The notes: generated from the letters alone by a model not told the origin. A stretch of DNA of 64,000 bases from Acanthamoeba sp. SK_2022b (GCA_027943245.1 JANDJZ010000195.1:1-64000); one strand, 5' to 3'; positions 1-11,209 are shown, counted from the stretch's first letter. Translations and numbers: made by a program.

Positions 1-1
1 G

Positions 2-136
2 CCGGTGGTCTCGTCGTCCGGGCCGCTCTCTGCGCAATCCGAGCAAACAGAAGAGCTCATGGGCGAGCACGACGGCGACGCCACGGCTGCCGCCATGTAC
101 GACTCAGACGGCAAAGACATCGAATGCAGCGTGTAG
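2..136 (+). CDS. 3' end of an unidentified protein-coding gene
   Basis: An open frame enters from the left edge and ends at TAG (134-136), giving about 44 C-terminal residues. The segment is Ser/Glu/Asp-rich and ends in Cys-Ser-Val. No domain can be recognised from so little sequence. The third-position GC bias and the position before a microsatellite fit a real host gene end. The upstream part and any introns lie outside the window. Confidence 0.5.
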   Translation, partial: PVVSSSGPLSAQSEQTEELMGEHDGDATAAAMYDSDGKDIECSV

Positions 137-183
137 TCATAGTCGTTAACGTGAAGTAACCTGTAAGCCCCATGGGATATCAT

Positions 184-192
184 TCGCACGCA

Positions 193-261
<69 letters not shown>
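184..261. repeat. (GCAC)n/(CA)n microsatellite
   Basis: A short run of CGCA repeats passes directly into about 30 CA units. It lies between the end of the partial plus-strand gene and the 3' end of the minus-strand PTEN gene, so it is in the intergenic or 3' UTR space. Confidence 0.95.
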
Positions 262-262
<1 letters not shown>

Positions 263-286
263 GAGCAAGCGCATTGAATCAGTTGC

Positions 287-3200
287 TCAACGATTTGTAG
301 ATACGTACGGGTCGCTGCGCGTGTAGAGGTCGTTGCACGAGCTGCCATAGAAGGAGAAGTAGCGCTGGTTGGTCGGCGCCGCATCGGCGCCGCGCGCGGC
401 ATCGGCGGCGAAGCGCCGCACGGCAAGCTCGCTCCGATCGCCGCGCCGCTTGGGAGGCAGTCCGCCATTGCCGGCGGCGTGCGACTTGAGCCCGTGCGCA
501 TTCCACCTGTCGATGATCTCCGACACCTTGCTCCTCGCCTGCTGCTGTTGGGGCTGCGGCTGATGGTGATGGCTGTGACTGTGACTGTGGTGATGGTGGT
601 AGTGGTGCTGGGTCATGAACGACGACAGGGGCGACGACGACAGCGACCCAGACATCGATGACGGGGTCGACGGCGAGGTCGAGAAATCGCTCGCAGAGGC
701 GGCAGCCTGATTGAACGCCGCGGTGGCCCTGTCGGCCATGCTGCTCGGGTTGCTGCTACTACTACTGCGGCCACTGCTGCTACTGCTACTGCTACTGCGG
801 TCCGTGTACAAATCGGTGTCAGGGTCGTCCTCGCCGTAGATGTCGCACGCGCTCTGTGGCGTGACAGGGTCGTCGCCAGTGGGCAGGGACGAAGATGATG
901 CCACCAGTGCATTGGCGAGCGAAGGGGCCGATGTGGAGAGTCGCCGTTGCTCGTCGAATCGAGCGTGCCTCAATTTGGGCTTGACTGGCTTCTTGTCCAT
1001 TTGGTCGGGGTGTCCTGTGTTGTTTCGGGCGGTCAGATCGGCCAGCGTACGCGTGTTTAAATGGGTGAATGGGCGTGTGGGCATTGCGGGGATGGAAAGT
1101 GCACCTAAGCCGGTGAGCTTCAGCAGGCCATCAAAGTTGACACTGAGCCGCGACTTGCGCTTGTTCCCCTTCTGCTTCTTGGCCGACTTCTCTTCACCGC
1201 CTTGTTCTTGGTCCTCGTCCGCGAGAACGCCATTGCTGTAGTTGCTGCTGCTGCTACTGATGATGATATTGTTGTGGCTGTTGTTGTTGTTGTTGATCAT
1301 GTCGCGCTGGCTGGCGCTGGTGGTGGGTACGATGCAGCTCCCGCCCTGTTGCGGCTGGGCCCCGTGCGAAGAGCTACTGCTCGAGCTCAGGTAGATCGCG
1401 CTGCCCCCACCCGTCCCGGTCTCCTCCCTGTCCCTCCCGCCCTGCTTGACGCTTGCCGCCTTACTGCCAGTTGTCGACAGCATAAGTTGCAGTCAGCGCT
1501 GGGCGATTCAAGTATTGCAAAGCGGCGCACCTGAAGATGTTGGGCACGTTGGTGAGCCGCACGGAGAGGCGGCGCAGGTTAGCCTGCAGGCTCGCCTTGC
1601 GCCCCCCGGGCGACTCCTTCTCTCGGGACGAGGCGGACTGCACAGCCTCTGCGCCCTCCTCGTCGGCCATCGAATTGGAATCGGATGCACCGTCATCATC
1701 TAGCTCATCCGCCCGCTCCTCCGCACCTACCTCGGCCTCGACCTCGCTATCTCGCAAGAGGCTGAAGCTTTCCTTAGGGTGTTCGCGCCCACGATCGGGG
1801 CTAGCGTCAGCAGCCCGCGCCGCTTCGTCGAATGCGCGCGTTGACGCGTCCGAAGACGGTGGCGACACCGAGCCAGCGGCCGAAAGATCTTGGTCGGCGT
1901 TGCTCCGGGCGTTGGGCGGTTTACGGCTTCGCTGCCTCTTGGCCTCTTGTTGCTGCTGCTGCCTCGCCTCGCGAGCGCTCATGGGCACGGCGACGGCGCT
2001 GCCGCTGCTGTTCGTGCTGTTGTCGTCATCGTGGGATCGCAGATCCGAGTCGCTGGAGGTGAGAGTCCGTCCCGAAGAGCCGATTGACCTGGTCTTGGCC
2101 TTCTTCTTCTTGGCCTTTTTGTCAGGACTCCGGCCCTCCTTGCCACCGGTGCCGTTTTCCTTGAAGACGAGCGACGAGTCCGAGGCAGACGAGCCGTAGG
2201 GCTGGTCGCCCAGCAGCAGGTTCTCCATGCTAAGCAGCTGTAAGGGGTCACCCCCGCTGAGACCAGTCTCGGACACGCTGGAGCTCCTCGCTCGTGGCTT
2301 GTGGACCTGTGTCGTCAAATGGTAAATAGAATAAATAGATGAATAAGGCACAAATAATGCACGCCCATCGTGGGAGAGACCTTGGCCGGGTGGGCGAGCG
2401 AGAGTCGCCACTTCTTGGAAGTCGAATCGCTGCCCCCGCGTGTCTTGCCGCTGACGTTGTTTTCAGAGTCCCGTCCGAACCGCTTGATCAGCGACTTTGA
2501 TCGCTTCCTGTCCTCCTTTGTGTCATTGCTGTTGTCCTTTTCCTTGTCTTTGCCCTTCTTGCCATTCTTGTCCTTCTTGTTGTCCTTTGCTCCTTTAATC
2601 TTGTCCGCGTTCGTGGCGCCATCGAAGCCGATGCTACTGCCGCGCCGACGGATGCCGCCATTCTCTTCAGCGGCTTCGCCGCCGTTTTGCCCCTCGCCGT
2701 CGCTGCCGCTGTCGCCGTCTTCGTCGTCCGTGGCGCGCTGGCTCGAATCGCTGGGCTCAGGCTCCCCCTCTTGTACGTCGACAAAGTAGGGATTCTTGAT
2801 AGGGAGCGTGACCGTCATGCTCAAAGTGAAGTTGTTCGGGATGTGTGTCTTATCTGCACACGGCGTTGGTGTCAGCTTCCAGAAAGCTGTCACTCGCGAG
2901 ACTGAAGAAACAGAAGAAGCACCTTTGTTCGCTTTGTCGAGTTCGTTCTTGCGGAAGGTAAGTTGAGTTCGCGTGACGAACATGGTGTTGAACCAGAGCT
3001 GCAAAATTTTCTGTTACAAGAGAGGGTCAGATGGGCCACAGGGAAGGGGGCAGCGATCATCAGCCACGCACCGTGGACTTGTGAAAGATGAGCAAGCGCA
3101 CGTCCCCCTTGAGAGGGCAGCTGCGACAGTCAAAGTAGAGCCCGCCGCTGGGATTCTTGTTCTCGTCCTTCGTCTTGGCCTGCGTTTGGATCTGAGGGTG

Positions 3201-4692
3201 AGTGCGGGCACCGCCCGAGAAGACCCTGTAGACGCGTACCATGTCGGCATAGAGCTCGCTTCCCGATCGATCGCTTAGCATAATGCGCATGTCTATATGG
3301 AGAAGAGAACGAGAGACAAGCGTGGTGAGATACTGTGCATCGATTGACACGAAACGATAGACATCAACGTACTGGCGCCGCTCTTGTCGTAGCTCGGAAT
3401 CACGTTGGTGAGCACTTCGGTCAAGAACACCACTGGAATCTGACGATGAAAGAAGGATTGGCGCATGTGGTGAGGTTCACGTGCGCATTGAGAGGCTTCC
3501 CTCTCCGAGCACACAGAAGTCGTACCTGACCGGGCGGCGGAAGGTCTCGAGGATCCAACTTGTGCTGGAGGAGGAGCTCGTAGTATCGAATGTAGCGACG
3601 CTGGCTGGGGATAGTAACGCCCTGGGGTATACCGATGAATGAAGTGTGAGCGGAGTGGATAGGGATTATCGGCGCAAGTCACATCAGGACGCGCTCACTG
3701 ACCTTGGCATCTTTGGTTCGCTCCTTGCCAAAGAGCTCGATCGCTTCGCGCCAGGTGGCGCACGTCTGCGAGTGAAGGAGCCAGCAGCATATCATCAGTC
3801 CCGTGCGACCCTTCCCCGCCTTGCAGTGGACGGCGATCACGTTGTCCTCCTCCTGGTGCAACCATTGGTCCTGTTTGATAATACCGCAAGCAATCGCATG
3901 ACGCCAGGTGAGCGATTGCAACGCAAGGGTTATATAAACTCTGAATACTCCACGCACACTCGCACGACACGAGAATGCGAACCGCGTCTTCGCAGAACTG
4001 GCGGATCATGGGCATGGTGGGCACGTTGTGGTCATCGATGGGAAATTCGCTCACCCTGCCGTAGAAGATGGCATGGTTGTAGGATCGCTCCGAACACCTG
4101 ACAACAGCCCACCCAACATTCTTCAGAAGGGACGCTCTCATGCATAGCTCTCGCTTCGTTCAACCTCGGGCGCACGCCACATAAGACGAGGGCTTTCACG
4201 TACAGGTTGTACACCTTGTAGCGATCATGGTGATAGGTGTCCAACATGCTATAGAGAGAAAGGGTGAGCACCAACTGAGCACGGCGCTGGTTCACTGCAG
4301 TCTCACACGCGTACCGGATGACCTCCTTGCGCGGGTTCCTGTAGATGCCGCCGACCGAGTCGGACGGGAAGCCTGACGAAGCGTCACGAGGTCAATAACA
4401 GGGGTCGTCTGTGGTTGCCCCGTGAGGAGGGGCTGATAGGGAGGTAACATACCCATGGCAATGACATTGTCGGTTATGTCTGCAGGCGAACAGTGCATGT
4501 GCGCGCGAGAGGAAGGCAAGGCCATGCAAAGGGGTTAAGAGCGGTCAGCAGCCCCGACGCGCAGGGAATCTTGGGATCGATGGAAACTCGCGAGATAGAG
4601 GGAGGGAGCGTACAGCTGAGATCGAGATCAAAGCCTTCTTGTGCGAACCGCTTCTTTTTCTTGGACACGAGCTTTCTCAGCTGTGATGTCAT
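287..4692 (-). CDS. PTEN-type phosphoinositide phosphatase with long low-complexity tail
   Basis: Predicted phosphatidylinositol-3,4,5-trisphosphate 3-phosphatase that opposes PI3K at the plasma membrane. Thirteen exons (minus strand): 4692-4614, 4479-4453, 4372-4315, 4248-4204, 4097-3971, 3870-3703, 3621-3526, 3439-3373, 3292-3072, 3010-2923, 2853-2381, 2306-1531, 1463-287; total 1133 residues. The N-terminus carries a basic PIP2-binding-like stretch followed by FDLDL. Exon 6 holds the complete P-loop HCKAGKGRTG (Cys about residue 128). Exons 8-11 form the C2 domain and include DKANKDK, shared with human PTEN. Human PTEN is 403 residues; here roughly 730 extra residues follow, rich in Ser, Gln, His and acidic/Lys clusters. 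The start is fixed by alignment with the PTEN N-terminus. Catalytic residues look intact. The role of the tail is unknown. Confidence 0.93.
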
Positions 4693-5083
4693 GTTCAGTC
4701 GTCGGTGTTGGTGGGCCCACCAGCAACTGTTCCGATTCTAGAGCAGATCCCCTCTATGCTTGTTTTCACTTCCTCTTCGTCGTCGTAATGGGATCCAGTT
4801 CGTCAAGCTTACTCTGTCATAGTATCGTACTGAGCCCTTGAAGGAAATCCTTCACCGTTTCGTGTAAGGTAAGGCTGATAGAGAGGTCGGCTACCGCGCC
4901 GTTCCCTTTTCCGTGGGCACCGGTAGGCGCGTGCCTGTTGCAGTTGTAGTGATCTCCACTCTCGCATTAGGCAAGTCAAGCCCCAAAGGGAAACCATAAT
5001 TCGGCAAGAAGCTGTTTCGGATTCCTTGTCACATCAGCCTATTTGCCCGCTTATGTAACGGATTTTGAAGAACTCTAGCCTGC
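4693..5083. other. Intergenic stretch upstream of the PTEN-like gene
   Basis: About 390 bases lie between the PTEN start codon and the stop codon of the next minus-strand gene. They must hold the PTEN promoter and the 3' UTR of the neighbour. I see no coding exon, RNA gene or repeat here. Confidence 0.6.
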
Positions 5084-6523
5084 CTACTCCTCGCTCGCCT
5101 GCTCGCTGTCGCTGCCGAGGCTCACCTCGCTGCCGGCTTCCTCGTGGGCCTCCTCCTCTCGCTCCTGCTGCTCCTGCTCCTGCGTGTCCTCGCTCACGTT
5201 CTCGTCGTCATCGTCGAGGACAGGCTCGGGCTCTTCGAACTCGGGCTCGCTGGACTGCTGCTCCTGCGGCGTTGCTTCCTCCTCCACTTGGCCCTTCTCT
5301 TCCTCCTCCTTCTGCTCCTCTTGCTCCTCCTTCTGCTCCTCTTGCTCCTTCTCTTCCTCTTCCTTCTGCTCCTCCTGCTGCTCCTGCTCCACGTGATCGG
5401 CAGCCGACGTCGACTGAGGCTGGGCGCTCTCCCCGACGTCTTCGTCGTTGCGCTCCTCTTCCTCCCTGGCAGGCTCCGCGAGCGTGGCCTCCTCCGATTG
5501 GTCTCCGACAGCATCGCCGCTCTCGAAGTTGCCCCAGTCCTCCTCCTTGGCCTCGGCCACCTCCTCCTCGCTCTGCTCCTCCTTCGTCTGCTGTTCCTCG
5601 CTGGCGTCGGTCTGGCCCTGCTCGGGCTCGTCCGAGGCCCCGTGCTGCTCGTCGCCGAAGGGATTGCCCGCGGCCTCGGCGGAGGCGCCCTTGGCGAAGT
5701 CGGTGAACTCCTCCGCGTCCTCCGTGGTGGCGACGTCTGTTGGCGCGGCGGGGGCGGCGGCCTCCGTCTCTTCCGTCGTGGTCTTGCCATCGTCGAACGG
5801 ATTCTCGGGCTCGGCTTCCTTCGCCTCCTCCTCGCTCGGTGCCGCTGCAGTTGTTGTCGTCGAAGGTATGCCTGCAAAGGAAGCCCACTCTTCCTCTGCC
5901 TCCTCCTGCAACGCGCACGCACGGACGCACCACCTGGTGGTTAGCGCACACGGCGAGCACCGGACAAAGCGGAAACAAGGCCAGCTTTGAGAAGGGAAGG
6001 GGAGGGGACTGGCAAACCTGAGCAGTCTCGGCTTTCTCCTCGGCAGCTGGCTCTGCCTCTTCCTCCTTGTCCTCAGCCTTTTCTGGTGTTCGCTCCTGCT
6101 CCGCCGCTTGGCCTGCGCGGTGGAGATCAGATCACTGCAAATCGCTTGAAGCGATGGTGTATTTTGGGGCAAGGCCGGTACACCTTCATCGCCAGATGCT
6201 GTGGCAGCAGCAACTACAGGCGCCTGCTCTTCCACCTTTAGTTCCTCACCTTGAGCCTTCGCGGTCTCACCGTCCTCTTCGGTGCGCAGCCGAATGCCAG
6301 GGAAGGGCGATTCGGAAGGTGGAATCCCAACCTTCGTTGGCACAGAAGATGACGATGATGTTGATGGTGGATTAGAGCCGGCCGCAGACTTGGCCCCATT
6401 CGCAGCCGCCTTCATCTGATTGATGTGCTTCTTCTTCAATTTGTCCTCTTCATCCGAATCCTCGTCCACCACCGCCCAGATTTCCTGAAGCTTCTGATCT
6501 TCCTTGCTCTCGGTCACTCCCAT
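5084..6523 (-). CDS. Acidic protein with NPF and WxxF-type endocytic motifs
   Basis: Exons on the minus strand: 6523-6184, 6112-6018, 5905-5084; 418 residues. The protein is very rich in Glu, Gln and Asp, and its second half is almost entirely E/Q/A repeats. Within it lie two NPF tripeptides (ENPFDD and GNPFGD), two Trp-x-x-Phe boxes in acidic context (EEWASF, EDWGNF) and a TDF box. In known families NPF binds EH domains, and WxxF or DxF boxes bind AP-2/AP-1 appendages, so an accessory role in clathrin trafficking is a reasonable inference. No folded domain is visible. The exon 2 frame was chosen because it keeps the acidic composition and joins phases 1 and 0 correctly; the unspliced frame gives a basic, unlikely peptide. 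Confidence 0.75.
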   Translation of the reverse strand: MGVTESKEDQKLQEIWAVVDEDSDEEDKLKKKHINQMKAAANGAKSAAGSNPPSTSSSSSVPTKVGIPPSESPFPGIRLRTEEDGETAKAQGEELKVEEQAPVVAAATASGDEGVPALPQNTPSLQAICSDLISTAQAKRRSRSEHQKRLRTRRKRQSQLPRRKPRLLRFASPLPFPSQSWPCFRFVRCSPCALTTRWCVRACALQEEAEEEWASFAGIPSTTTTAAAPSEEEAKEAEPENPFDDGKTTTEETEAAAPAAPTDVATTEDAEEFTDFAKGASAEAAGNPFGDEQHGASDEPEQGQTDASEEQQTKEEQSEEEVAEAKEEDWGNFESGDAVGDQSEEATLAEPAREEEERNDEDVGESAQPQSTSAADHVEQEQQEEQKEEEEKEQEEQKEEQEEQKEEEEKGQVEEEATPQEQQSSEPEFEEPEPVLDDDDENVSEDTQEQEQQEREEEAHEEAGSEVSLGSDSEQASEE

Positions 6524-6706
6524 CTTTGTTTTCCCTTAGCCGCTGCTTGGCGTCAGTCGTGTCGTGCACTACCTTGTGATCGTAAAGATTCAAGATCAAC
6601 GTGGCCAATCCAAAGAGCTCGAATGGAAAATCTTTTTCTTTTATTTTCCTTCATAGCCTTATTTTCCTTCATAGCTCTTCTGGCGTTGGGTTTTACCCTC
6701 TGCCGA

Positions 6707-6871
6707 TCACCAGCCGTGCTGCTGACGCATGCGCTCGAAGGCCTCCTTGGCCTCCCTCTCGGAATAGTCGGATTTGTTGGAGAGGTCCAGACGGGCACCG
6801 CCCAGCAAAAGGTTGGCTCGGATCGAGACCAGCGCCGACTCGACCGTGTTGGCTGTCGCAAAACAACACAC

Positions 6872-6937
<66 letters not shown>

Positions 6938-8306
6938 ACGCACGTTGAGCCAGCAGTCTGACGCCCACAGACATCTCAGAGTTTTGGGCGACTGCGTACC
7001 GGGCGTCCATCCAGAGCGGGTGAGCATCTCCGTGCAGATGGATCCGCCGATCGTGACGTGGCCAGTCCTGAAGGCAAAGCCTGCAGAGTGGTGCGAGTTG
7101 GCGCAAGCAAGTTGGACATTCATCGCCGCGCGCGCGCCACAGGAACGAGTGGGTGGGGTCGTACGAGGACGAATCACCCGAATGAAGGGAGGGTCGAACG
7201 GGTAGGTCTGGGGGAAGGTGACGTGGAGGAGGATGGCCTTCTCCTTCGTCTTCTTAAGGTCGGCGGCCAAGGGCTCGTCCTTGTCGAAATCGAAGAAACG
7301 AACCTCCCAGTGGTAAAGGTTGTCCTTGATGGGCTTCACGCTGTAGCCCTGTCGTGTGAAAGACACGCAACCAGAACGCGCGTCGAGACAGCGATGATGA
7401 GCAAGGGCCGTGAAATCGATTGCCCATTGTTGTTAAGGCCGCACCTGCTTCTCGGGGTCGGTCTTCATGATCTGCTTCAGCTCGGAGAGCAGACGCTGCG
7501 TAGCCTGCTGCGAGCTGCCGCTCGGAGTGAAGTTGCTGGTGCTGGGCAGCAGTTCCTGTGGACGGCAGGCGTGCCCCCGGCAAGCGAAGAGGGTCAGGCC
7601 ACACGACTCAAACGCTACACTACAAAGGAGTAGGCGGACCTTCATATCACGAACGGACAACGCCGCGCCACAGTCCTTGAGCGGACAAGTCGTGGTGACG
7701 CTCTGACACACCTGCTTCACGACGTAGTTCCTCAAGCACGTCTTGCAGTACTTGTGAGAGCATTCCTGCACATCGCGGGTCAATTACTGGTTATACCTAC
7801 GCGTAGTGGTTGTGCTAATGTGCGTACATCGAGGATGAATAGTTCCTCCACGGGCGTCAGCTCGCTGCATAGTTGGCACTTGACGCCGCGGGGACGATTC
7901 CTCTCCTCCTCTTCCTGCTGCAGGCGGCGGGCGAACTCCAGGTCGGCGTCAAAGGCGGACGAGGTGGTCGAAGATGGAGGCTGAGCGGGAGAGGCAGGGT
8001 GGCTCCCGCTGCCGCCACGGCCGTGGCCGCCCTCTTCTTCCTCTTGGAGTCGCCGCGCGAGTTCGAGGTCAGCCTGGAGCCAGGAGTACATGAGCTTCAT
8101 AATAAAGGTAGCGTGGGAGAAAGCAAATAATGGTATTGGGAGGGAGGGGGGGGGGGTACGTCGTAGGTTCCGCTGGTGTGGGCGGGTGAGGCATGCCTGC
8201 TGCCGCCTTGACTACCACCTCCCCCGCTTAAGCAAGCGTCCACATGTGACGGGAGAAGCTCGATGGCGAATGCGTGAAAGCAAATAGGGCACTGCTCCTC
8301 GTCCAT
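6707..8306 (-). CDS. UBZ/MIU/RING protein fused to a UBE2Q-like E2 domain
   Basis: Seven exons: 8306-8160, 8073-7828, 7765-7640, 7555-7445, 7348-7165, 7080-7000, 6852-6707; 346 residues. Order of parts: a UBZ4-like finger (CPIC...HVDAC, residues about 5-25); two MIU-like helices (ELARRLQEEEE and EFARRLQQEEEE); a RING resembling RING1 of RBR ligases (CQLC, CSHKYCKTC, CPLKDC); a linker; then a UBC fold closest to UBE2Q (YPFDPPF, the Cys in GGSICTEML, SGW). The predicted active-site Cys is present. This would combine ubiquitin binding, E3 and E2 functions in one chain. A (CA)n tract fills the last intron. ATG 8306 is preferred because it starts just before the finger; an upstream in-frame extension exists. 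The RBR IBR and RING2 parts are absent. Confidence 0.85.
6873..6937. repeat. (CA)n microsatellite in last intron of the RING-E2 gene
   Basis: About 28 CA units lie between exons 7000 and 6852 of the minus-strand gene, a few bases from its 3' splice site, where they read as (GT)n in the sense strand. Confidence 0.95.
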
Positions 8307-8752
8307 CCTTACCCCTCTCGACGCCGGCGCAATAACAGCATCGCCCGACCGCAAAAAATTCACAGAATAATTTTGAAACTTGTTTGGCAAATGTTTCGGA
8401 AAACTGCCAGGGGTGACGTGACGCCGTGGCTCCGATGTTTCAAGGTTCCGAGTTGCCTAATAGCCGATATTACCGAAGCTACGCCAATGGCATAGCAACG
8501 GGCCCGGATTTGGTTCGCAACCGAAGAAGGTACGCGCTCTTTGGGGCCGCGGTTTCTTCTTCAGACCCGAACACGCGCCGCGTACTACATCTGACACCTC
8601 CCCTTTGACACTCGCCGCGGTGGCGCTGTCAGTCAGGTTGTACAAGTTTTGGCGCGCAAGCCCTTATCTTCCCGGTGCCCCGTGCGTGTAGTCTTCTTCA
8701 CTACGCCCAACAACAACAACACAGAGAACAACTCAACTTGGACACAAAGAGA
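8307..8752. promoter_or_regulatory. Divergent intergenic region between RING-E2 and Sel1 genes
   Basis: The two neighbouring genes start at 8306 (minus) and 8753 (plus), so both promoters must lie within these 446 bases. I see no conserved element that I can name. Short open frames here lack coding character. Confidence 0.5.
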
Positions 8753-10541
8753 ATGGGACAAAAAGGTTCGAGGCATATCACACATGGAAGGGGCGAAGAG
8801 GAGAGCTACCTAGCAGCAGATATCATGCCCGGGCTGCCTGCCTGGGCGCGACGGGGCAGTCTGACCACGGCCGAGGAGCGCCTCCTCGAAGCAGAAGAGC
8901 TTGACGTGCTCGCGGCCGAGGTCCAGCGTCTCGTCGCCGGCCCCCTCAAGGCCGGCCCCCACCAAACCCAGCGCCGCGGTATCCTTCGTTCGCTGGTCAA
9001 GAGGCAGCCCGCCTCCACCATCCCAACAACCACCGCCACACCTACGACAACCACCTCCGCTACATCAGCATGGACGATGCCGGGTGACGACGACGTTGTT
9101 GAAGAGGACGAGGCCGAGTTTCTCTACGACATGGGCAAGCGGATGCTGCTCGGTCGCGAGGGCGGGATGGAGCTCCAGCGCAACCCGCGCTGTGCGGTCC
9201 ACCTCCTCCAACGCGCGGCGGCCATGGGCCACGTCGGCGCCAAGTGGGACCTGCACTGCTGCCGCGGCCAGGGCGACAACACCACCCTCGACTACTCCCG
9301 CGCCGCCCTCCTCTACGCCCGGTACCTCCCCTTTCCGACCAAGCCAGACCGAAATAGACCCCTACACACACATGTGCAAATTATCGGTGGTGCCATGGTA
9401 ACACACCGGGCATGGCTCGTTACTGCTCATGAGTTACAACACGTGAGGCCTCGTGCGCACCGGTGTCTCCCTGAGCTAACCCATACACGTGTGTCTGCGC
9501 ACAGGTTCGCGAAGATGGGGCATCCTGTGGCGCTCAGCAACTTGGGCGTGTGCTACCACAAGGGACGGGGCGTCAAGAAGTCGCTAAGGTATCGTCGCAT
9601 CCCACCTCGAGTCTCTCCCTCGATTGTCGTTCACATCCAACAAGGGCTAACGTTGTCCATTACGACGTCTGTACAGCAAGGCGGTGCAGTGCTACTCCCG
9701 AGCCGCGCAGCACAACTACGCGCGAGGCAACTACAACTTGGCCGTGTGCTACGACCTGGGCGAGGGCGTGGCCAAGAACCCGAGCAAGGCCGTCGAGCAC
9801 TACAGCCGATCGGCCCGACTCGGCTACGCCGTGGCGCAGTACTACATGGGCGTGTGCTACAACCACGCCAAGGGCATGGAGCACCGCGACTTCAAGCTAG
9901 CCATCGACATGTGGCGTCGGGCGGCCAGGCAGGGCCACGGCCTTGCCCAGCTCGTGCTGGCCAACTACCACCGCGAGGGCCAGGAGGGCCTCCTGCCCAA
10001 GGACCCGCTAAAGGCCGCGCTCCTCTTCCGCGCCGCCGTCGGCTGGGGCGACGAGAAGGCCTGGGATCGGCTCAAGGACCTCCTTGCGGTCAAGCCTGCC
10101 CGTGACTTTGAGGAGTGCGCGCCCGGTGTGCCGCTCCAGGCGCGACATGTGGGCACGACCCACGTCCCCACGCTCTACGACCAGTGCTGCCTCCACTTCT
10201 TCAACCGGTGGACGCATCACAAGGTGGTGGCCGTGGCCAAGGCCGAGCAGGCCCAGCTGCCCGTCGAGGTGGTCGACAAGATCAACCGCGACATCAGGAA
10301 GTGCCACAACCCGACGTGCACGAGGCTGCGCTTCGGTCCGGGCACCGTGCAGCGCAGGTGGCGCTTGAAGACTGTCGCGCGCACGAACCGGGACGATGAG
10401 GAGGAGGAGGATGACCAAGTGACACGCCGCCCCGAGGACGAGGGAGAGGAGAGCGAGACGCTCGGGCTGGTGGGCGAAGGCGAGAGCCGCGACGAGGTGA
10501 CGCTCCACTTCTGCAGCCACAAGTGCGCCTCGGCGCTGTAA
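8753..10541 (+). CDS. Sel1-repeat protein with C-terminal Cys-pair zinc site
   Basis: Exons 8753-9321, 9505-9588 and 9677-10541; 505 residues. After a proline/threonine-rich N-terminus come about five Sel1-like repeats, each an alpha-helical hairpin with GHPxALSNLGVCYxxG-type signatures (for example ARGNYNLAVCYDLGEGV). Sel1 repeats act as protein-interaction scaffolds, for example in ER-associated degradation and in signalling. The C-terminal third holds a CHNPTC pair and, after an acidic insert, an FCSHKC pair, which together could bind zinc. No signal peptide or membrane segment is evident from ATG 8753, so a cytosolic or nuclear location is likely. An in-frame upstream extension to 8675 lacks an ATG. 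The function is unassigned. Confidence 0.85.
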
Positions 10542-10801
10542 CCTACTTGACAACGATCGACGGAGCTCCCAGGCCCGACACCGACGCCAAAGCGCCAACA
10601 GTTTTGAACGGATCCCAACGAAAGCCAGGAGAGGTTGAGGGAAAATGTGAGCAAGATAGAGTATCTTGCGCATCACTTGAACACCAAAAAAATTGCAACC
10701 ATCCTTTCGTTCGACCGAAGGCAGAGAGGTCGACAAGAATCCTCCACGAGCAAAACCAGGCACCGATGCGCCCCAGGTGCATTCTTCCTTTTTGCACCTA
10801 A

Positions 10802-11209
10802 ATGGAACGCAGACCGACTGTGGTGGCTCGTCAAGAGCTCTTACACGGTTCGGGCGAAACTTTCTCTGTCGCCAGTGGCTGGGGGAGCTACCAACCGATA
10901 CCGCGTATGCAAGGCAGCTTTACCCCGATTGCTGGTGCTCGCTACCACATTACCGCCGAAGCAAGAGTCAAAGACGTGGCCTTCTTTGGCGTCTTCATCG
11001 TGGATGACCGTAACCAAGCAATTTGGGAGGCCCAGTTCAGCGCTCACAACCACATGGGCAACATAAGCACGTACTGGCTGGTTCCTGACAATTTCGACCC
11101 AAAGCCGGTGACCGCTAAGCTCTGCGTGTACTCCAATGGTGGTAACGCGACAGCCTACAACGCACAGCGCCTCTTTGTTATCCTGGACGAACTCCGCCCT
11201 CCTCAGTAG
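10802..11209 (+). CDS. Small intronless beta-rich protein of unknown function
   Basis: A single ORF of 135 residues starting at ATG 10802. It alternates short hydrophobic/aromatic strands with polar turns (for example YHITAEARV, FFGVFIVDD, KLCVYSN, RLFVILDEL), the texture of a jelly-roll or carbohydrate-binding-module fold. No signal peptide and no catalytic motif are visible. It lies 260 bases after the Sel1 gene and 100 bases before a secreted receptor-like gene on the same strand. Host-like GC-rich codon use supports a real gene. The CBM-like suggestion is weak inference. Confidence 0.6.
   Translation: MERRPTVVARQELLHGSGETFSVASGWGSYQPIPRMQGSFTPIAGARYHITAEARVKDVAFFGVFIVDDRNQAIWEAQFSAHNHMGNISTYWLVPDNFDPKPVTAKLCVYSNGGNATAYNAQRLFVILDELRPPQ

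Noticed and set aside
5144..5944. Leu-rich plus-strand open frame resembling membrane protein
   Set aside because: Antisense of Glu codons (GAG/CTC) in the acidic protein.
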